The notes below the pieces were generated by a model. That model had not been told where the DNA came from and did not search any database. It saw only the letters and a program-made list of their open reading frames with translations. DNA of 64,000 nt from Labrenzia sp. R4_2 (GTDB lineage Bacteria > Pseudomonadota > Alphaproteobacteria > Rhizobiales > Stappiaceae), in assembly GCF_017743865.1 (NCBI RefSeq), contig NZ_JAGHRJ010000001.1, forward strand, positions 62,001 to 126,000. Reading direction: 5' to 3'. A program made the position numbers and the translations under genes. Below, in pieces: positions 36,857 through 45,800 of the stretch. Numbering within the stretch: the first letter of the stretch is position 1; the number at the start of each line of letters is the position of its first letter.

Positions 36857-38980
36857 ATGCTAACTGTCCTGTCCTGCATCGCCTTTGACCATGACCCCTT
36901 TTCGCTCGGGCTTGCTGTCGCAATCCTTGTCGTGGGGGCTGTCCTGACGATGCGCCTCTACGCGCGGGTCCGTAGAACGCAAGGCAGCTTGAAATACATG
37001 TGGTTGTTTCTGTCCGGCATGATTGCAGGCGGAACCATCTGGAGCACGCACTTCGTCTCCATGTTGGCGTACGAAAGCCCGTTGATCCTCGGTTATGATG
37101 TGACGCTAACAGCGGCATCTCTTGTTATCGCGATCCTTGGAACCACGTTTGGCCTTTGGTTGGGCAGCCTGACACAGCGATCTGTCTTGATCGAGGTTGG
37201 TGGTGCCGTGTTTGGACTTTCGATCGCAGCCATGCATTTCACCGGCATCCACGCCATGCGTGTCTCCGGGATTTCCCAGCTTGATACGCTGTTTGTGGTC
37301 GTTTCCGTTGTGTTGGCAGCTGTCTTCGGCATGATCTCCACCAGCCGGATCGCGCGGCCCGTGACGCGTTACTGCAAGTATGGCGCAGCACTTGCCTTCA
37401 TTCTTGCTGTCGGCAGCATGCATTTTACCGCGATGGCCGGGATGAACATACTTCCGCTCCGGCTGGATGCGGAGGGGCTTGATCTTGTCTCCAATCAGTT
37501 GGTTGGGATGGGTGTCGCTTTCACGATGAGCGTCCTGTTGTTAAGCGCGATGATCACCTACTCGATCGATACGGCCAATGCTGAAGTGACGAACAATCAA
37601 ATCACGCAGATCGCGCATCAGGACCCGTTGACAGGTCTGCCCAACCGCAAGGGGGTCGAGCTCTTTACGGACGGCTTGATATCACGTGTTGCCCTCGACA
37701 ATGCCCGCGTTGTTGTCGTGACCTGCAACCTGTCGCGGTTCAAGGCGGTCAACGAAGCCTTGGGCCACACGACCGGAGATGCGCTTCTCCGGCACATTGC
37801 CCGTAATCTGTCGACCCATTTGGATCAGGATGAATATGTCGCCCGTGTTGCCGGTGACGAATTCGTTATTGTCGGCAAGCCGGTTTATTATCGCGGCTAT
37901 TTGCTTGATCTGTGCAAGCGCATTCAGAAGATCGTTGCTATGCCCTTCGGCGCCGGTGATGACGCTGTTCATGTAGACAGCGCAGTTGGCTATGCACTGT
38001 TTCCGGAACATGCGCAAAATGCCGAGGAGCTGTTTTCCGCCGCCGAACGCGCCATGCACCGGGCCCGCTCTGAAGGTGGAAACGCAGCTCAGTGTTATGA
38101 CCCGGCAAAAGACGACAAGGTAAAAGACCAAAGTGCGCTTGCGATCGATTTGCGCAAGGCACTGCGGAACAATGAGTTCGTTCTACACTATCAATTGCAA
38201 AATGATGTCCAGACCCATGACGTTACGGGGACCGAAGTGCTCCTGCGCTGGAATCATCCGGTACGTGGATTGGTTCCCCCTTTCGCCTTCATTCCGATAG
38301 CCGAGGAGACCGGCCAGATCCTGGAAATTGGAGCATGGATCGTCCGGACAGCTTGCAAGGAAGCCGCGGGCTGGTCCAAGCCAATCCGGATTGCTGTGAA
38401 TGTTGCCCCGATCCAGCTGTCTGACGCGAATTTCCCGGATGTGGTCGCGAATGCTTTGAAGGAAAGCGGTCTGGATCCTTCCCGCCTGGAACTCGAAATC
38501 ACGGAAACCGGTATTATCGAAGATACGAACCACGCGCTGCAGGTGATCCAGCAACTGAAGCGGCTAGGCGTCCGCATTGCAATGGATGACTTCGGGACGG
38601 GTTACTCCTCTCTGGCCACCTTGCAAGCCTTCCCGTTCGACAAGATCAAGATCGACCGGGAATTCATCAAGGACCTCGGCACGAACGCGCAATCCGAAGC
38701 GATTGTCCGGGCAACCATCATCTTGAGCGAAAGCCTGAATATCCCGGTGCTTGCCGAAGGTGCCGAAACCGAGGAACATCTGCGGCTTTTGAAGCATCAC
38801 GGCTGTAAAGAGGTTCAAGGCTTTTATTTTGGAAAACCCATGCCGGCTTCCGAGGTCCGCCATCGCATCAACAGCAACGCCAAGCAGCCGCAAGAGGTTT
38901 CAGAAACAGAAACCAAATCTGCCATGTCAAAGCCAGCTGTAAAACCTGCTCTCCAGCTTCTGCCCGCCAGAGTTGCTTGA
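36857..38980 (+). CDS. MHYT-GGDEF-EAL signalling protein
   Basis: A 707-residue inner-membrane protein of c-di-GMP turnover. Residues 1-240 form the seven-helix MHYT domain, with its three repeats THFVSMLAY, AMHFTGIHAM and SMHFTAMAGM; their His/Met residues probably bind a metal and sense a diatomic gas or redox state. The GGDEF domain (about 255-425) reads RVAGDEFVI, so the motif is AGDEF. The EAL domain (about 435-690) reads EVLLRW and keeps NVAPIQL, ELEITETG, MDDFGTGYSS and AEGAETEE. Phosphodiesterase activity is likely; cyclase activity is uncertain. GGAG lies seven bases before ATG 36857, and it is transcribed alone. Confidence 0.92.
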   Translation: MLTVLSCIAFDHDPFSLGLAVAILVVGAVLTMRLYARVRRTQGSLKYMWLFLSGMIAGGTIWSTHFVSMLAYESPLILGYDVTLTAASLVIAILGTTFGLWLGSLTQRSVLIEVGGAVFGLSIAAMHFTGIHAMRVSGISQLDTLFVVVSVVLAAVFGMISTSRIARPVTRYCKYGAALAFILAVGSMHFTAMAGMNILPLRLDAEGLDLVSNQLVGMGVAFTMSVLLLSAMITYSIDTANAEVTNNQITQIAHQDPLTGLPNRKGVELFTDGLISRVALDNARVVVVTCNLSRFKAVNEALGHTTGDALLRHIARNLSTHLDQDEYVARVAGDEFVIVGKPVYYRGYLLDLCKRIQKIVAMPFGAGDDAVHVDSAVGYALFPEHAQNAEELFSAAERAMHRARSEGGNAAQCYDPAKDDKVKDQSALAIDLRKALRNNEFVLHYQLQNDVQTHDVTGTEVLLRWNHPVRGLVPPFAFIPIAEETGQILEIGAWIVRTACKEAAGWSKPIRIAVNVAPIQLSDANFPDVVANALKESGLDPSRLELEITETGIIEDTNHALQVIQQLKRLGVRIAMDDFGTGYSSLATLQAFPFDKIKIDREFIKDLGTNAQSEAIVRATIILSESLNIPVLAEGAETEEHLRLLKHHGCKEVQGFYFGKPMPASEVRHRINSNAKQPQEVSETETKSAMSKPAVKPALQLLPARVA

Positions 38981-39103
38981 TCACCGGCCGGGGCCCATCG
39001 AAATGGTTCTTGTCACAGCTGTGCCCGTCCGCTCTCGATGAAGTGAGTGATTTTCATCCAGCCGGGACTGGCTTTTCAGAAACAACTGCGATAGGGCGGT
39101 CTC

Positions 39104-39478
39104 ATGCGTTCGTTTCTGACGGCCCTTTTGCTGATTCTTTTCACTGCGGTGCATGGTGTGCCGGCGGCGGCATTCAACGTGTCCGATTGGAAAGGCCAAG
39201 TGGGATCGTTTTCTGTAGCGGCCGTGCTTGAGGACATGAACAACGTCGAGCTGCCCGCGCAGACGGCGGACTTGAAGGAAGTCATGGCCTGCTGTGGCCA
39301 GGAAGTCAGCGATGCTGCGCCGCATGCTGGCAGCAAATGCTCAAGCGACTGCGCCTCCGTCTTACCCATGCCGCCCGGCTTGGTGGTACCCGGCTCCGTC
39401 CGGGTTCACGAAAACACTGGGAAGACGCTCACGATGGCAGCGCCCGCCGTCGCAGACCACCCGCCCCAATCTGTCTGA
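39104..39478 (+). CDS. Small secreted Cys-rich protein, unknown function
   Basis: A 124-residue protein with a signal peptide (residues 1-22, MRSFLTALLLILFTAVHGVP, cleaved after AAA). The mature part has a CC pair and two more cysteines in MACCGQEVSD and KCSSDCASVLP, plus several Met and His residues. The pattern is like the short periplasmic proteins found near copper genes, including DUF2946-like ones, but I do not recognise a family. GGGCGG precedes the ATG. It is followed 67 bp later by a DUF2933 gene and opens a five-gene plus-strand cassette. Confidence 0.62.
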   Translation: MRSFLTALLLILFTAVHGVPAAAFNVSDWKGQVGSFSVAAVLEDMNNVELPAQTADLKEVMACCGQEVSDAAPHAGSKCSSDCASVLPMPPGLVVPGSVRVHENTGKTLTMAAPAVADHPPQSV

Positions 39479-39545
39479 GACCGGAACTTCCGGGACATCT
39501 GCCGGCGCTTGCCGGCCCAAGTTACTCAGACAGAAAGGGAGCAAG

Positions 39546-39842
39546 ATGCTCACCTCACATAACGTTTCGCCGCTGCGCAGCCGGCTCGCTTTTGATCGGC
39601 TGCGGCAGAGTGCCAATCCTCGTTCGCTCTTCATGCTGGCGTGCTGCCTCATGATGGCCGCAGGAATGGCTATTGTTCTTGCAAGTGCGCCAGCCAGAGC
39701 GTCGTTTGCCGATCGCTTCTGGCCCGTTTTGCCGCTTGCCGGTTGTTTGGCGATGCATTTGATCATGCATCGCTTCATGGGGGGATGTGTCCACCAAAGA
39801 AGCGGTGACAACCGCACACACAGAGACAAATCCAATGCTTAA
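39546..39842 (+). CDS. DUF2933-like membrane protein
   Basis: A 98-residue protein with two hydrophobic segments, SLFMLACCLMMAAGMAIVLA and VLPLAGCLAMHLIMHRFMGG. The second, with its MHLxMH pattern, is typical of DUF2933 proteins that accompany copper-resistance genes. ATG 39546 is preceded by AAAGGGAG. The gene's last 8 bases overlap the start of the DUF411 gene, so they are translationally coupled. Function is unproven; metal binding by the Cys, Met and His residues in or near the membrane is an inference. Confidence 0.68.
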   Translation: MLTSHNVSPLRSRLAFDRLRQSANPRSLFMLACCLMMAAGMAIVLASAPARASFADRFWPVLPLAGCLAMHLIMHRFMGGCVHQRSGDNRTHRDKSNA

Positions 39843-40305
39843 TCACAAACTGGTCCGCGCAGGCTCCCTTGCGGCAGCGCTATTGGCCGCTCCGGCGATG
39901 GCGGATGAGGAACGCACGGTCACAGTCTTCAAGACCCCTTGGTGTGGGTGCTGCCACATCTGGGCGGAAGAGGTTGCCAAGGCCGGCTACAAGGTCGAGA
40001 TCCGCGAAATGGAAGATCTGACCTCCATCAAGAAGCAGGCCGGGGTTCCGGGCGATTTGCAGGCCTGCCACACGGCTGTGCTTGGCGATGAGCGCAAGTA
40101 CGTGCTGGAGGGTCATGTCCCTTTGCAAGCGATGGATAAACTGATGAGTGAGCGCCCCGACATTCGCGGGCTGGCAGTTGCCGGGATGCCGATGGGGTCA
40201 CTCGGAATGGATTACGATCCCGCGGCTCAATATCTGGTTCACGCCTTGCCGATGGAACCTGGTGCAACACCACGCGTTTATATGAAAATGGGCGAGGTTA
40301 AGTAA
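39835..40305 (+). CDS. DUF411 periplasmic metal-binding protein
   Basis: A 156-residue secreted protein of the DUF411 (CopG/CusG-like) family, found almost always in copper or silver resistance clusters. The signal peptide covers residues 1-23 (AALLAAPAMA, then cleavage). The mature protein opens with the thioredoxin-like TPWCGCCHIWAEE (Cys37, Cys39, Cys40), followed by MPMGSLGMDYD and ending in VYMKMGEVK. The cysteines and methionines suit Cu(I) binding. An upstream frame to 39787 exists, but the signal peptide fixes the start at 39835. The next gene begins 1 bp after its stop. Confidence 0.88.
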   Translation: MLNHKLVRAGSLAAALLAAPAMADEERTVTVFKTPWCGCCHIWAEEVAKAGYKVEIREMEDLTSIKKQAGVPGDLQACHTAVLGDERKYVLEGHVPLQAMDKLMSERPDIRGLAVAGMPMGSLGMDYDPAAQYLVHALPMEPGATPRVYMKMGEVK

Positions 40306-40306
40306 C

Positions 40307-40963
40307 GTGTCTTTGCTGACAAGAAGATCCTTTCTTGCCGGTTCGGCGAGCCTGACAGGGCTCGCCGTCTCCGGCTGCGTGTCGACGACGGCACCGCCGG
40401 CTGCGCCGCCGGTCTCACCGTATCTATCCATGTACCGGGCGATGCCGGAAGAACGGTTTCCGATCCCGGCGATCAATCTGAACAAGGTTCCGGAGCGTTA
40501 TTACCGCAAGCAAGTGCGTTACAACACGCCCGAGCGTGTCGGCACGCTGATCGTCGATACCTCCAACTATTATCTCTATCTGGTCCAGGAAAATGGCATG
40601 GCCATGCGCTACGGTGTTGGTCTTGGCCGAGCCGGATTCGAATGGTCGGGCCGCGCCCGAATTGCCCGCAAAGCGCCATGGCCAAGATGGGTCCCGCCGG
40701 AGGAAATGATCCAGCGCGAGCCGGAGCTTGAGCAGTGGAGCTGGAAGAACGGCGGAATGGATCCGGGTCTGGAAAACCCGCTGGGTGCGCGTGCGCTCTA
40801 TATTTATCAGGGCAACGTCGACACGCTCTACCGGATCCACGGCACAGCTGAATACTGGACGATTGGGTCTGCTGTTTCCAGCGGCTGTGTGCGTGTGATG
40901 AACCAGGACATCATCGACCTTTATGGCCGTGTGCCGGTGGGGTCCCAGATCGTCGTGATCTAG
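40307..40963 (+). CDS. L,D-transpeptidase (YkuD family), Tat/lipoprotein signal
   Basis: A 218-residue periplasmic enzyme that forms 3-3 peptidoglycan crosslinks or links proteins to peptidoglycan. The start (GTG 40307) gives LTRRSFLAGSASLTGLAVSGC, combining a twin-arginine motif with a lipobox (Cys25 or so). The catalytic segment is HGTAEYWTIGSAVSSGCVRV, with His178 and nucleophile Cys194; alphaproteobacterial ErfK/YbiS members have the same SSGC form. The gene follows DUF411 with almost no gap and precedes a cytochrome c gene by 3 bp, so it belongs to the same operon; why a cell-wall enzyme is in a metal cassette is not clear. Confidence 0.88.
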   Translation: MSLLTRRSFLAGSASLTGLAVSGCVSTTAPPAAPPVSPYLSMYRAMPEERFPIPAINLNKVPERYYRKQVRYNTPERVGTLIVDTSNYYLYLVQENGMAMRYGVGLGRAGFEWSGRARIARKAPWPRWVPPEEMIQREPELEQWSWKNGGMDPGLENPLGARALYIYQGNVDTLYRIHGTAEYWTIGSAVSSGCVRVMNQDIIDLYGRVPVGSQIVVI

Positions 40964-40966
40964 GTC

Positions 40967-41437
40967 GTGGGGAAACCGTTACACTCTCTGGCGATTGCCG
41001 GGGCCTTGATTGTGGGCCTCGGCGCCGCCGCTCTGTTTGTCTTGCCAGGCAATGAAAACACCGGCTTGCTTAAGCCTGAAAATGCTGACGTGGTTGCGCG
41101 CGGGAAGGACATCTACGACGAGACCTGCGCGGCCTGTCACGGGGCAAATCTGAAAGGGGAGGCGGATTGGCAAACGCCAAAAGCAGATGGACTCCTGCCG
41201 GCACCTCCTCATGACGTCTCAGGTCACACTTGGCACCATTCCTCGCAGCTGTTGTTCGACATGACCAAGTACGGCGTTGCCGAGGCTGCAAATCTTGAAA
41301 ATTACCAATCAGCCATGCCCGCCTATGAGGGCGTGCTAACGGACGATGAGATCATTGCTGTGCTGTCTTTCATCAAGGCAAGCTGGCCCGAAGATGTCCG
41401 GGCCAGGCACGATGCGCTTGATGCAGTCACAAACTGA
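40967..41437 (+). CDS. Class I c-type cytochrome, membrane-anchored
   Basis: A 156-residue protein with an uncleaved or signal-type N-terminal helix (residues 8-26) and one haem c site, CAACH (Cys54, Cys57, His58), with Met117 in YQSAMPAYEG as the probable sixth ligand. GTG 40967 is the start; no ATG is closer. The sequence resembles the small cytochromes found beside copper oxidases and DUF411 genes. It may move electrons to or from a periplasmic metal redox step. It ends the five-gene cassette and converges on the dehydratase gene. Confidence 0.86.
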   Translation: MGKPLHSLAIAGALIVGLGAAALFVLPGNENTGLLKPENADVVARGKDIYDETCAACHGANLKGEADWQTPKADGLLPAPPHDVSGHTWHHSSQLLFDMTKYGVAEAANLENYQSAMPAYEGVLTDDEIIAVLSFIKASWPEDVRARHDALDAVTN

Positions 41438-41455
41438 CCAGCCTTAAGGTATTTC

Positions 41456-42667
41456 CTAGAGCGGCAGTGCTGGCGTTTCCTGAAAACCCAAATGGAGCTC
41501 GGTGCCGGTGTAGGGATTGGCGCGGGCAACATCTTCGTTGAGATCATGCCCAAGGCCCGGCTCTTTTGACGGGATGATGTAGCCGTTCTCCCAGCGGATC
41601 GGTGTTTTGAGAAGGTCTGCAAAAAAGCCGTCGAAGGTGCGGATTGATTCCAGCACCAGAAAATTCGGGCTGCAGGTCGCAAGCTGGATGTTGGCGAGGG
41701 CCACCAAAGGCCCGCAATAAAGGTGCGGGGCGACTTGCGCCGAATGGCATTCCGCCATCGCCGCGATCTTTTTAGCCTCCAGAAGCCCGCCGACCCGGCC
41801 AAGGTTCATCTGCAAAATGCTGGCGGCTCCCGTCTCCAGAACACGCGAGAACTCGTACTTTGTGCAAAGCCGCTCGCCGGTTGCTACCGGAATGGAGGTG
41901 AAGCGGGCCACTTGCGCCATATCCTCCGGCTTTTCGGGCGGGATCGGCTCTTCAAACCAGAGCGGATCATAGGCCTCCAGTCGCCGGGCGAGGCGCTTGG
42001 CACCAGACACCGTGAACTGGCCATGGGTGCCGAACAATAGATCGGCTTTTGTGCCGACCGCTGCGCGGATTTTTTTGCAGAACGCCTCGGAACGCTCCAG
42101 ATCCTCAAGGCTCGGTTGGTGGCCGTCGTAGATGGTGTAAGCGCCGGCCGGGTCGAATTTCACGGCCGTAAAGCCCTGGTCAACGGCCTTGGCCGCTGCT
42201 TCAGCGGCCATATCCTCGTCGTTATAGACGTTGGGTTTATCCGGGTCCGGATAAACATCGCCGTCGGCTGGATAAAGATACGTGTAGGAACGCAGCCGCT
42301 CGTGCACCTTGCCGCCGAGCAGCTCATAGGCGGGTTTGCCCGCCGCCTTGCCGATGATGTCCCAGCAGGCCATTTCCAGACCAGACAGCACACCCATGAC
42401 GGTCACATCCGGACGCTGCGTATATCCGGCACCATAGGTCTTGTGCCAGAGCTTCTCGATATGGTGCGGGTCTTCGCCGGCGAATTGGCGTTCAAAGACA
42501 TCGACCGCCATCTGTGCCACCAGGCTCGGCCCGAAGGTGGCATTGTAGATCTCGCCATAGCCGATGATACCGCACTCGGTCACCAGCTTGACGAAGATGA
42601 AGTACCGTCCGCCGTGACGGGGTGGGGGATTGCCAACAACGAAGGTCTCGATATCGCTAAGTTTCAT
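41456..42667 (-). CDS. Mandelate racemase/muconate lactonizing enzyme family protein (sugar-acid dehydratase-like)
   Basis: A 403-residue enolase-superfamily protein. The barrel shows VKFDPAGAY (residues 169-177), LLFGTHGQF (210-218), LWFEEPIPPE (236-245, Glu239/Glu240), ATGERL (262-267, Glu265) and VAPHLYCGPL near 312. In the usual RspA/galactonate or gluconate dehydratases the first metal ligand is an Asp in a DxH or DxN triplet; here that place reads GTH, which is odd. The enzyme most likely dehydrates or epimerises a hydroxyacid. It is the third gene of an operon with an aldehyde dehydrogenase and a GMC oxidoreductase, which suggests oxidation of a polyol or amino alcohol to an acid, then dehydration. 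Confidence 0.82.
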   Translation of the reverse strand: MKLSDIETFVVGNPPPRHGGRYFIFVKLVTECGIIGYGEIYNATFGPSLVAQMAVDVFERQFAGEDPHHIEKLWHKTYGAGYTQRPDVTVMGVLSGLEMACWDIIGKAAGKPAYELLGGKVHERLRSYTYLYPADGDVYPDPDKPNVYNDEDMAAEAAAKAVDQGFTAVKFDPAGAYTIYDGHQPSLEDLERSEAFCKKIRAAVGTKADLLFGTHGQFTVSGAKRLARRLEAYDPLWFEEPIPPEKPEDMAQVARFTSIPVATGERLCTKYEFSRVLETGAASILQMNLGRVGGLLEAKKIAAMAECHSAQVAPHLYCGPLVALANIQLATCSPNFLVLESIRTFDGFFADLLKTPIRWENGYIIPSKEPGLGHDLNEDVARANPYTGTELHLGFQETPALPL

Positions 42668-42678
42668 GTCGAACCGCT

Positions 42679-44166
42679 TTAGCTGGCGTTGCTGATCGTG
42701 ATGGCTTTGACCTTGGTGTAGGCATCAAGGCCTTCCCAGCCCTTTTCTCGGCCATAGCCGGACTTTTTGTTGCCGCCAAAGGGCAGTTCCAGACCGCCCG
42801 CCCAATAATCGTTGACCGAAACCTGACCGCTGTCGAGCGCATGGGCAACCCGCATCGCGCGTCCGGTGTCGCGTGTGTAGACACTTGCCATCAAGCCGAA
42901 CTCCGTGCCGTTCGCCAGCTCGACGGCTTCGTCTTCGGTTTCGAAATTCTGCACTGACAGGACGGGGCCGAAGATTTCGTCCTGAACGGCCGGGTCGTTG
43001 GCCCGCAAATCCGCGATAATGGTGGGTTGGAAAAACCAGCCTTTATCGGTTTCCGGATCGGTGGTGACATCGCCGCCGGTCAGGATGTTGGCGCCGCGCG
43101 CCTTGGCTGCATCGACATGGGCCTTGATCCGGCCAAGGTGCAGATCAGAGTTGATCGCCCCCATATCCGGGTTCTTCAGGCCATGGCCCACTTTCAGGTT
43201 GCTCGCGCGTTCCGTTAGGATAGCGAGGACTTCATCACGCAAGGATTTGTGCAGGATAAGCCGTGAACCCGCGGAACAGATTTGGCCGGAGTTGGAGAAG
43301 ATCGCCCAATAGGCGCCATCTGCGACCTTTTCAGGGTCCGCATCTTCAAAGGCCACCAACGGGGACTTACCGCCAAGTTCCAGCGTAAGCCGGGTGACGT
43401 TCGGGGCTGCCGTCTGGGCGACATTCACGCCGGTGGTGACGGAGCCCGTGAAGGTTAGCTGCTTGATCCGGGGATCCCGGGCAAGTTTGGCGCCAACATC
43501 GCTTCCAAGGCCGGTCACCACGTTGACCAGTCCGTCCGGCACACCTGCTTCGCTTAGCAGCTCAGCCATCACAAGTGCGGTGAAGGGTGTCGTCTCTGCG
43601 GGCTTGGCAACAACAGAACAGCCCGCGGCAAGGGCAGGGGCAACGCCACGCGCAAATGTGGACGTTGGATAGTTCCATGGAATGATGTGGCCGGTGACAC
43701 CCACCGGCTCGCGAACCGTAAAGGCTGTCAAGTCCGGGCCAAGGTTCACCGATCGGCCGTCCAGCTTGTCGGCAGCGCCCGCATAATATTCAAACAGCCG
43801 CGCAGAACTTTGGACATCGCCTTGGGCCTCTGCCAGCGTCTTGCCGCTGTCGAGGACTTCAAGGACCGCGAGGCGATCTGCGTTTTCGCGAAAGACACGG
43901 GCGACGTTGTTCAGAATGCGGCAGCGTTCGGACGGCAGAGCACGGGCCCAGTTTTTGGCGGCTTTTTCGGCGGCCTCGATTGCCGTGTCCATATCGGCCT
44001 CGGTGCCGAGCGAAAACTCGGCAAAGGCCTCGGCACAGGCTGGATCGAAACTTTCCATCTTCCGGTCAGAGGCGGAAGTGAACCGCCCGCGAATGAAATG
44101 GCCATCTGGGAGGCCATCAATGTGTCCGGTGGAAAGGTAGTTGGCGGCAAGGTCTTGAACAGTCAT
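42679..44166 (-). CDS. NAD(P)+-dependent aldehyde dehydrogenase
   Basis: A 495-residue class I/II-like aldehyde dehydrogenase. The nucleotide-binding region has GHIIPWNYPTS and FTGSVTTGVNVAQ, the general base is in LTLELGGKSPLVAF, and the catalytic cysteine lies in SGQICSAGSRLILH. The closest well-known relatives by eye are betaine-aldehyde and gamma-aminobutyraldehyde dehydrogenases, but substrate assignment is not safe. The start codon overlaps the stop of the GMC oxidoreductase gene (44163-44166), so the two are coupled, with the alcohol oxidase probably supplying the aldehyde. Confidence 0.92.
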   Translation of the reverse strand: MTVQDLAANYLSTGHIDGLPDGHFIRGRFTSASDRKMESFDPACAEAFAEFSLGTEADMDTAIEAAEKAAKNWARALPSERCRILNNVARVFRENADRLAVLEVLDSGKTLAEAQGDVQSSARLFEYYAGAADKLDGRSVNLGPDLTAFTVREPVGVTGHIIPWNYPTSTFARGVAPALAAGCSVVAKPAETTPFTALVMAELLSEAGVPDGLVNVVTGLGSDVGAKLARDPRIKQLTFTGSVTTGVNVAQTAAPNVTRLTLELGGKSPLVAFEDADPEKVADGAYWAIFSNSGQICSAGSRLILHKSLRDEVLAILTERASNLKVGHGLKNPDMGAINSDLHLGRIKAHVDAAKARGANILTGGDVTTDPETDKGWFFQPTIIADLRANDPAVQDEIFGPVLSVQNFETEDEAVELANGTEFGLMASVYTRDTGRAMRVAHALDSGQVSVNDYWAGGLELPFGGNKKSGYGREKGWEGLDAYTKVKAITISNAS

Positions 44167-45800
44167 GCGGAGGCTCTTTTGTGATCTTCCAGAATTATAT
44201 CAGCGCCCTTGAGGGCAAGCATCATGGTGGGGGCGTTGGTGTTGCCGGAGGTAATGTTCGGGAACGCCGACGCGTCTACCACACGGAGGCGCTCTATACC
44301 GTGAACTTTCAAACGGTTGTCGACAACCGATGTTTCCGCGCTGGATCCCATCCGGCACGTTGAAACAGGATGATAGACGGTTCCGGCGCGGGACCGGAAA
44401 TCGTCCAGGAGGCCTTGATCGTCCAGCTTCAAAAGGTCCGGTCCGGTAGGCCGGTCGACGATCGCCTGTAAGGCCTTGCTCGCTATGATCTTCTGACAAA
44501 GCCGGCCGCCGGAGATAACCGTGTTCCGATCTTCGTCCGTCGACAGGGAGTTCGGCTGAATGGATGGCGCCACAGAACAGTCTGCGCTCTTGATATCGAT
44601 CCGGCCCCGGCTGGTCGGACGCGCCGGCTGGGCGCAGATGATAAAGCCGTTGAAGGGATCAAGGGTAAAGCGGGAGGAACCGCCGGAGGATTTCATCTGA
44701 TAACTGATCGGATTGAAATAGATTTGCTGATCCGGCTGGGTGAGCTCCTTGCGCGAGCGCAAAAAGCCACCGCATTGGTTGACCGACAGGGCCAGGGGGC
44801 CTTTGCGCGACAGGGCATATTGGAACGCTGCGCGCATTTGGCCGATCAGTGGCCGCAGAACTGCATTCAGCGTAGGTTCATGGGCTTGAAAGGTGTAGTT
44901 CGCGGCCAGGTGATCCTGCAGGTTTCCGCCCACATTGTCGTTGGCTTGGACGACCGGAAGGCCAAACGATTGCAGAAGCTGCCCGGGTCCAACACCAGAG
45001 AGCTGAAGCAGTTGAGGTGAGGCAATCGCACCGGCAGACAAGATAACTTCCCGGCGGGCGGTCAAAACTTCGCCGGATACCAATTGAACGCCGGTTGCGC
45101 GCTGTCCCTCAAAGAGGATGCGTTTAGCCTGCGCGGCTGTGCGCACTGTCAGATTTGGGCGTTTGAGGGCGGGGTGCAAAAAGGCGCGCGACGAAGAGCA
45201 CCGAAGTCCAGCTTTCGTGTTGATGTGGTAGATCCCGGCCCCTTCGGGCTGATCGCCATTGAAATCTTCCGACAAAGGCAGGCCGGTTTCCGTGATCGCA
45301 GCAAAGAAATGACGGTTCAGCGTGTGGATCTCGCGGGAAATGTCCTGGACATTGATTGGCCCGTTTCCGCTTTTACTTCCATCCGCACCGGTCTTTGTTT
45401 CCAGGCGCTCGAAGGTTTCACGCACCGCGGACCATGACCACCCATTTGCGCCTGAGCTTTCCCAGTCGTCGTAGTCTTGCGGCAAGCCTCGGCAATACAC
45501 CATGGCATTGATAGACCCTGAACCCCCGAGCATTTTGCCGCGTGGCCAATAGAGCGACCGGCCATTCAGTCCGCTGTCAGCTTCGGTCATAAATTGCCAG
45601 GTGCGTTTTGGATCGGCGTAGAGCTTGCCGTAGCCAAGTGGCAGTGAAACCCACGGTGAATCGTCGGCCCCTCCCGCTTCCAAAAGTAGCACCGTGGTCC
45701 CTGGATCCGCACTCAAACGTTCGGCCAAAATGCAGCCCGCCGAACCGGCGCCCACAATGATGTAATCGGCAGTTTGCAAAGTCGGGTCTGCTCCGGTCAT
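44163..45800 (-). CDS. GMC family oxidoreductase (choline dehydrogenase-like)
   Basis: A 545-residue FAD enzyme that oxidises primary alcohols. The FAD loop is DYIIVGAGSAGCILAERLS near residue 10; the GMC signatures are KMLGGSGSINAMVYCRG and VILSAGAIASPQLLQLSGVG; the catalytic His region is YHPVSTCRMG near the C-terminus, with GNTNAPTMMLALKGADIIL at the end. ATG 45800 has GGAG eight bases upstream; the earlier start at 45926 adds 42 residues with no FAD-fold counterpart. Choline, PEG-type or sugar alcohols are all possible substrates. It is the first gene of a three-gene operon next to a divergent LysR-type gene. Confidence 0.9.
   Translation of the reverse strand: MTGADPTLQTADYIIVGAGSAGCILAERLSADPGTTVLLLEAGGADDSPWVSLPLGYGKLYADPKRTWQFMTEADSGLNGRSLYWPRGKMLGGSGSINAMVYCRGLPQDYDDWESSGANGWSWSAVRETFERLETKTGADGSKSGNGPINVQDISREIHTLNRHFFAAITETGLPLSEDFNGDQPEGAGIYHINTKAGLRCSSSRAFLHPALKRPNLTVRTAAQAKRILFEGQRATGVQLVSGEVLTARREVILSAGAIASPQLLQLSGVGPGQLLQSFGLPVVQANDNVGGNLQDHLAANYTFQAHEPTLNAVLRPLIGQMRAAFQYALSRKGPLALSVNQCGGFLRSRKELTQPDQQIYFNPISYQMKSSGGSSRFTLDPFNGFIICAQPARPTSRGRIDIKSADCSVAPSIQPNSLSTDEDRNTVISGGRLCQKIIASKALQAIVDRPTGPDLLKLDDQGLLDDFRSRAGTVYHPVSTCRMGSSAETSVVDNRLKVHGIERLRVVDASAFPNITSGNTNAPTMMLALKGADIILEDHKRASA

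Noticed and set aside
40307..41437. Transpeptidase and cytochrome genes as a separate operon
   Set aside because: Gaps of 1 and 3 bp to the genes before them make co-transcription with the DUF411 cassette more likely.
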